From Bicyclus anynana (taxonomy: Eukaryota > Arthropoda > Insecta > Lepidoptera > Nymphalidae), in assembly GCF_947172395.1 (NCBI RefSeq), contig NC_069091.1, forward strand, positions 2,728,001-2,792,000: a DNA stretch of 64,000 nucleotides. The letters are read 5' to 3'. The stretch's first letter is position 1. Every line of letters begins with the position of its first letter. Below, piece after piece: positions 58,749 to 64,000 of the stretch. A program made the translations under genes and the position numbers. The notes beneath the pieces were generated by a model. The model did no database searches and was not told the DNA's origin. It saw only the letters and a program-made list of their open reading frames with translations.

Positions 58749-58815
58749 ATCGACCGGTCGACCGCTTTTCCTTACCACAAACAATGGACTGACTCACTGT
58801 TCAGTGGATAAAAGT
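58749..58815 (-). promoter_or_regulatory. Candidate promoter/5' leader of exon 1F
   Basis: TCAGT lies at 58788-58792, 40 nt before the ATG. The preceding block TTTTATCCACTGAACAGTGA is nearly the same as upstream of 1E. The leader contains GGTCGACCGGTCGAT just before ATG. Confidence 0.55.
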
Positions 58816-59024
58816 GCCTAAATATAGATATGGAACACGCCTGATATTTATACCTACTTTCAGTTTCAAGATTGTGTGATTTCAAACTCTTCATAAACGA
58901 CTAAACAAACGCATTTTAACATTGTTTAACCAAGACTTTTCTACTTAAATAAATAGCTACTCCTTTATTTAGTTCACCTACATACACACCTAATTTATTA
59001 TTACGTAATTATATATTTAACACT

Positions 59025-59200
59025 TCGTTGGTCTAGTAGATTCAGTGGTTCCAATGAGCTATGTGATTGCATGCACATGAATATAGCTATGTGCATTGTG
59101 GATCACGAGGTTCTATGTCCGTATCCAGGTTCGGGCAATGAAATATTGAGCGATTCTTTCTTCCAAAAAATTCTTAGTCAGCATTCTCGGAATTTTCAGC
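59025..59200 (+). mobile_element. tRNA-headed SINE, diverged
   Basis: CTTCGTTGGTCTAGTAGATT and GATCACGAGGTTCTATGTCC resemble family 4 (45137), with an inserted TGCATGCACATGAATATAGC segment. Confidence 0.5.
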
Positions 59201-59213
59201 AGAGTTAGGCAGT

Positions 59214-59625
59214 TGGTGATGTCTAGACACCGTGCCTCGGAGAGCACGTTATACCCTCAGTCCATGATCATTAATTGCTTTAAGCAATGTGTTAAAAAAC
59301 ATTTACTTAGTCGAGGGTACTACAACATTGATGAGTTCCTTAATGATAAAGATGCTTGGAGGCCGTTGGATCAGCTTCCACCTTCACACAGGAAGTAAAA
59401 CTATAAGAAATGTAAACAGTAATTGTTATCAATTGTAAATTATAATACTGTATGACTTTTTCAAAAGAGCAACTGTTGAGTTTCTTGCCGGTATCTTCTC
59501 AGCAGAACCTGCCTTCCGAACCGGTGGTAGAATCTTTACAAATAGTCAACTGACGTGTTAAAAGTGCTTGTAAACTGAGCCTACTTGAAATAAATGATTT
59601 TTTGATTTTTTTTGATTTTTAATTG
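59214..59625 (+). mobile_element. LINE 3' end: reverse-transcriptase C-terminus and 3' UTR
   Basis: The frame MSRHRASESTLYPQSMIINC continues to FKQCVKKHLLSRGYYNIDEF and ends LPPSHRK*, a jockey-like C-terminus. The 3' UTR has TTGCCGGTATCTTCTCAGCA and ends GTGCTTGTAAACTGAGCCTA, AAATAAATGA and T/A-rich tail. Related tail fragments lie at 253-305 and 1017-1050. Confidence 0.75.
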
Positions 59626-60376
59626 TTAGTGATCGTTGGAGAGTTAAACGTACAACATTGAAGCAGCGTGACCAAAATCCTGGCATTGTAATTGGACGAT
59701 AAGCAAGAATTATAATAGAGTAAAGTACCTTTATAACTAATTATATCTACCTAGTGTCCTATAGTGTATTATCTATGTACTTTCCTATTAGAGTATTAGG
59801 TTTATAGGAAATTAATTTTACTACGACTTGTATCTCTTTCGAATGTTTCAGCTGACAGTCGTTTCACCTACCTGCTTACCTAATTCCTCTTTATTGCTAT
59901 AGTTTTATTGTTGCAAAAAATCGTTCTAGTTTTTTATTGCTTTAATCTTAATACAAGCACCGTTAAGCGAGCGATCGTGCTAAAATATCTGAGTGACAGT
60001 TAGATAACGTTCTCTGGTGCAATAGCCATGTCCATTGTCCATTATTGGTTTGTCTTGGTCTTGTTTAATAGCGTAAATACCTACATATACTAAAGCCATA
60101 CGCAATGTGCGCCTTTTACCAACAAACAAATGAAGGTAGAACACGTATGTAATTTCTTAACATACCTACTAATTAAAATTTTTTTTCGTCACAACACATC
60201 CAGATTTTGTACGAATATGTAATAAATTAATTCTTAATTCCCCGCTCTGCCATATTTTTCTGATTTGATGGACAAGCTGAAACTGGGTAGTCTGCAGATG
60301 AGATTGGCTGCATGCCAGGAATTCTTTTGGGAGGGCTTGCAGGAGTCAAATTAAAAATGTGTTAAAAATTAAGAAT

Positions 60377-60382
60377 TTTATT
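60377..60382 (-). terminator. Candidate poly(A) signal of cni
   Basis: AATAAA read on the minus strand, about 140 nt after the cni stop codon. It is the first clean hexamer downstream in that strand. Confidence 0.45.
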
Positions 60383-60520
60383 ACCAAAACATTTCCACAA
60401 TTTAGACATTTTTGGTGTCTACACAACAACAAGCATTTGTTCGACCATAACTCTCCTTAGGGGACTCTAATAAATAAATAATGATTTCATGGAATTTTAA
60501 AAACACACTCCTCTTCGCTA

Positions 60521-62989
60521 TCAAACCGCTATTAAAACCACTATCATTCTGAAAAAAGAAATGGCTGTATTAGATCAAACTTTTTCAACTATTACTTTTT
60601 GACTACTAATGTTTAAGTTACTGTTAAATTGTCAAATACGTTAGTTTATAATCTCACTCGATAGATTATATTACTTATACCGAAAAATAACATGTTAAAT
60701 TGTAATCAGTATTTTCAGTTCACAATATGACAGTAAATTATAATATCATGAGTGAGATCATAAACTAACTTATTCTACAATCTAATAAAATCAATCATGG
60801 ATTTTATTAGATTGCAGAACATCGGCAGTGTTATGAACAAAGTTTCCAAGGTATAGCTAAGATCTGAGACAATTTAGAAAATATAAAATCCTAAACTGAC
60901 CCAAGTTAGGAATTAAACCCTCTGTTCACACACTTGTTCAGGTTCAGTTAAGGTTCCATAGTCCACAAGGAACCCTTATAGTTTCGCCATGTCTGTCTGT
61001 CTGTCTGCAATTTAGGGCTGAGACTTACTATTAAGTTAAGGGTTAAGGGTTTAAAGTGTTTATTTAATCTACGTTACCCTATACTGTGCGTAGCTTGACA
61101 CACAGTTGACAATTTTGTTTACTACTACAATTATAGCCAACCCTCCTTTACTAAATGGTAAACTTAACTGATTACCATTGGAGGAGGTCTTTGGTCCAAA
61201 ATAGACAATAAGTTTAAATAATAAAAACACTTACCCATAGAGATACAAGAAGAATGAAAGCAAATAGAATGCCAACTTTATCCAGCCTTCCCTCTGACAC
61301 ACAGTCAATACATCAGCGTTCATAATACTTGTGGGGTCATAGAGCCCTGGCCCGGACATCACCGGCCTGTTATTGTACCTATAACAAAGATAACAGTTAG
61401 CTGCCATTTTAAAATCCATAGAGGTGTTAGGGACTTATTGAAAACTGGAAAAACTATCATGGCAATATGTGTACTAGTAAGGCAGACAATACATGGTCTG
61501 CTCAGCTTGAAACCGCCATTGACAACTGCTTGAGCAGCTGACAATTCCAATTCAAATCTGTAGAATCATAGATTGCTGGTGGGGGTACCTGCCCGAGAGT
61601 AGAGACTGCTTGAGCAATCATTGTATACCTGGTTATTGGACTATGATATAATATCACCATCCTGCAAACCACCCAAAGCAGTAGCAACTGCTAGTGTTTT
61701 GTATATGTGCGTACATAGAAGTCTGTAGTTCACTATGTCCCAATTACAGCCTGTTTGTGTATGCCCAGCCAAGTTGAATTTTGACATTATGAATTGAATT
61801 TCAAATTATATTATTCAAAAATACTTTAGTGTTGGTTTTACTAGTAGTGTACATTTTATAATGACGCCTAAAAATCTTGCACTTGACTACAATCACACCT
61901 CATAGAATGCAGTGATGAAGTTTAAGTTGAACCATACTGGCCTAGAAGATCTTGTTACCTTTAGGGCAAGAGAATATGAGGTATATTCTCTTTTTTTTTT
62001 TTTTTTTTTAATTTATTTTATTGATAAGATATAACAATTATTTTACATATAGATACTCTCGCCAAACTGTACAGGCAGAATTCTTGCCCTGAAGGTAACA
62101 GAAGCCAGAAAGGCATTCCACAATTTCTGTGCAAATGAAAATTGTGAATTCAACAAATTTTGTGCAAATTATTATATCTACCACATTTTCTATTAACTGC
62201 AGCATATTTCATTTCTGTGGCATAAGGGTGAAGGAGGAAGATAGTGGATTTCCTGTACAGTGTACATTCACCCTAAAGTAAATTCATTAAAAAAAATGAC
62301 GGACAAGCAATATTGTGAGTGTGCTGCAAAGTTTGCAATATTTGGATTGCTAAGGTTTTTATCAATTATATAATTAATACATCATGTACAAAATTTATTC
62401 CTGATATTTGTTTTGTAAGAGCGTAGATTGAAAGAGATTTCATCTATATACAGATGAAGCCATACTTGATAAGATAACAAATTTTGTAAAGGATTTAACA
62501 ATGCCATCATGAATTAAACCAAGAAAACACATTGATAACATGTAACTATTATAGAATTTCGAATGACTCAGCACTGCAAATGCGTAGAATCAGTAATAGT
62601 CAATCAAATTCATGCAAATTAGATACATTACTCATTTTCACAACATAACCTCTAACCTGTGAATGTGATACAAGATCAGTGGAACGTTTATCAACAGTGA
62701 AAACCATTCTCCGGACAACAGGAACAGCAGATTTATAATTAAATGCAGCAAATACTCCGGCAACACCAACTGTAATTGATAAAAAATAGGTTACTTAAGG
62801 CAAGTCACCATTGTGGAGTTACAATCGTAAAATACTAACGGGATTGAGGCTGTTGCACTGATCTATTGGATTCTTATAATCGGTCTTCAGCTCATCGAAC
62901 GCTATCACGTGAAATATTGAGAAAAATATTAGAAAAGCATCAACAATTAAGGCTATAACATAAGAAAACGCAGGAAAGCTAAACGCCAT
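60521..62989 (-). CDS. cni: cornichon family ER cargo receptor (4 exons, complete)
   Basis: The exons are 62840..62989, 62657..62769, 61235..61378 and 60521..60548, 435 bp or 144 aa plus stop, the usual cornichon length. Exon 1 reads MAFSFPAFSYVIALIVDAFL and continues through IFHVIAFDELKTDYKNPIDQ to CNSLNP, the conserved cornichon N-terminus. Exon 2 has LVLPEYLLHL and SGEWFSLLINVP. Exon 3 has RYNNRPVMSGPGLYDPTSIM and REGWIKLAFYLLSFFLYLYG. The last exon adds only GMIVVLIAV and TGA. All donors and acceptors are gt/ag and phases agree. Cornichon proteins span the ER membrane several times and load cargo such as TGF-alpha-like EGFR ligands (Gurken in Drosophila) into COPII vesicles. The gene is independent of the UGT locus but on the same strand, 1.7 kb upstream of exon 1F. 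A TCAGT initiator candidate lies 70 nt before the ATG (63058-63062). Confidence 0.96.
60640..60769. repeat. Inverted-repeat element in cni intron 3
   Basis: GTTAGTTTATAATCTCACTC at the left mirrors GAGTGAGATCATAAACTAAC at the right. About 130 bp, MITE-like. Confidence 0.65.
60778..60814. repeat. Small perfect hairpin in cni intron 3
   Basis: CAATCTAATAAAATC and its reverse complement around a 7-nt loop, next to the 60640..60769 element. Confidence 0.6.
62005..62560 (-). mobile_element. Poly(A)-tailed retroelement remnant in cni intron 2
   Basis: A T run at 61990-62009 followed by TTTATTTTATTGATAAGATA and unique sequence; on the minus strand a poly(A)-ended insertion, in the sense of the gene. 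No clear protein motif was found, and the upstream limit is a guess. A faint SINE-1-like piece precedes it (61873-61930). Confidence 0.4.
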
Positions 62990-63065
62990 TTTTACAAAAA
63001 CAATTCAAATTTCAAAAATCACAAACGTCAAGTTAAGTGATCGTTGATTTGACATTGACTGACAC
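62990..63065 (-). promoter_or_regulatory. Candidate cni 5' leader and initiator
   Basis: Minus-strand TCAGT at 63058-63062 within TAGGTGTCAGTCAATG, 70 nt before the cni ATG. No TATA box is obvious. This is a motif match only. Confidence 0.35.
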
Positions 63066-64000
63066 CTAATGGCGACCACAGACCACAAATGAATGATGGC
63101 GACAGTCAAAATTGCAGATAAAATATTACAAAATGATGTGTAACAATCTCAGACCTTGGGGCCTAATTGTCTAACGGAGTTCATTGATCGTATAATTCAT
63201 ACGATCGGCTACGATCAACGATCAATCGTAAGTTTACATTGGTATTGTGTAAATCAGTTCATTATATGAAGACCGGATGGTGAACGATGAACTGAAATCT
63301 TTCATGAAGATTGCGTATTGTTTATGCAAAACGATAGTGAAACTAACGTTAATAATATTATCAAATTTAAGTCAAACTCCATAATAATGCATATATTTTA
63401 ACAAAATTTTAATTCTTTTACTTAAAACATTAAAGAAGCATTAAATTTCACGAAAAATATCTACTATTGAAGAAAATAGCATGAGAAAATGGTACATGCA
63501 ACTCAAGTAACAAAACGCAATTAACGAGTTTAACCAAGGGCTATTTGGACTATTTGGTAATCTCCCTGTTGTCTGTGTTGGCTAGTGTCAAAATAACGGG
63601 GTATCCTATTAGTCTGTGGTGAAACATAGCATATTAATAACCTGTGGATTAGAAATTTTAATTTAACACACAGATCACTAAACAAAACAAAACAATTTTT
63701 TTATTTTTCAGGTTTTAAAGAGAATTTAGAAATTGAGCAAAGTTTTACTAAATTATAGTGATCTTAGGAGCAAAGTTTACTTCGTTTGTGTTATTGTTAA
63801 TCAAAAATATAAAAGTAAACAAAAAAGAAAACTACCTCTATCTAATTTTGTCGATGTCAATTTCTTAAGAAGTTTCTCATTAAAACAACCCTTAACTCAG
63901 GCAAGGCAGGGCTAGGGTGGTTAGCGTAACTACAAGTGGTTAACAGTTACAGTTAGCCAACTGAAGAACAATCAACAATGCCCGATTAATAAGTGATCGC
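63066..64000. other. Sequence upstream of cni, no gene recognised
   Basis: AT-rich. A local fold-back (TGATCGTATAATTCATACGATCG then GATCAACGATCAATCG) lies near 63185-63230. The 60-codon open frame at 63733 has no recognisable feature. Confidence 0.5.

Larger units (their letters stand above)
58816..60376. other. Spacer between UGT exon 1F and cni
   Basis: 1.6 kb. It contains a tRNA-headed SINE-like piece and a LINE 3' end (listed). The remainder (58816-59020, 59640-60376) is AT-rich without recognisable features. Confidence 0.7.

Noticed and set aside
34501..58784. First-exon ORFs as six complete single-exon genes
   Set aside because: Each lacks the donor-binding domain and ends in a few intronic codons after a good donor. 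The C-terminal half exists only at 4-13 kb.
1..64000. CRISPR arrays, operons, ribosome-binding sites
   Set aside because: The window is eukaryotic with spliced genes. No regularly spaced short repeats with unique spacers were seen.

Overview
This is an AT-rich, repeat-laden stretch of insect nuclear DNA, almost certainly from a moth or butterfly (Lepidoptera). The evidence is an insect-type UDP-glycosyltransferase (UGT) family, a cornichon gene very close to my recollection of the insect protein, and many short tRNA-headed SINEs, small non-autonomous Helitron-like elements ending in CTAG, and LINE tails of the kind that fill lepidopteran introns. Nothing looks bacterial or viral.

The main feature is one UGT locus on the minus strand covering about 4.25-58.8 kb. 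Three constant exons lie at its downstream end: exon 2 (12987..13212), exon 3 (9844..10060) and exon 4 (4252..4528, with transmembrane segment and stop). Upstream are six intact, mutually similar first exons (called here 1A-1F), each 858-864 bp long. Each encodes a signal peptide plus the whole aglycone-binding half and ends in a phase-0 splice donor right after Ile/Val-Pro-Pro/Gln. No second copy of exons 2-4 was found. The simplest reading is a variable-N-terminus, constant-C-terminus gene like the vertebrate UGT1A locus. Each first exon joined to exons 2-4 gives a 525-527 residue membrane enzyme. Five of the six first exons have a TCAGT-type initiator 32-40 nt before the ATG and 1C has the variant TTAGT at 36 nt, which suggests separate promoters. 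A decayed seventh first exon (14.8-15.65 kb) and two smaller first-exon relics (15.83 and 26.1 kb) lie between exon 2 and exon 1A.

Upstream of the UGT locus, on the same strand, is a complete four-exon cornichon (cni) gene (60521..62989, 144 aa), an ER cargo-receptor-type protein. The gap between the two genes is about 1.7 kb.

The rest of the window is introns and spacers filled with mobile-element remains: tRNA-derived SINEs of several families, Helitron-like elements, several MITE families with clear inverted termini, a PIF/Harbinger fossil (17.7 and 21.2-22.8 kb), LINE reverse-transcriptase remnants (10.1-10.9, 31.3-32.2, 52.7, 59.2 kb), G-rich TAGGG-type arrays, a 389-bp tandem duplication (29 kb) and a pair of inverted >1 kb copies (27.3 and 40.5 kb). 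The constant UGT exons are hemmed in tightly by these elements: a MITE begins 8 nt after the stop codon, a LINE tail ends 20 nt before the exon 3 acceptor, and a Helitron-type end lies about 35 nt past the exon 2 donor.

Exon boundaries come from reading frame, splice dinucleotides and protein continuity. No transcript data were available.
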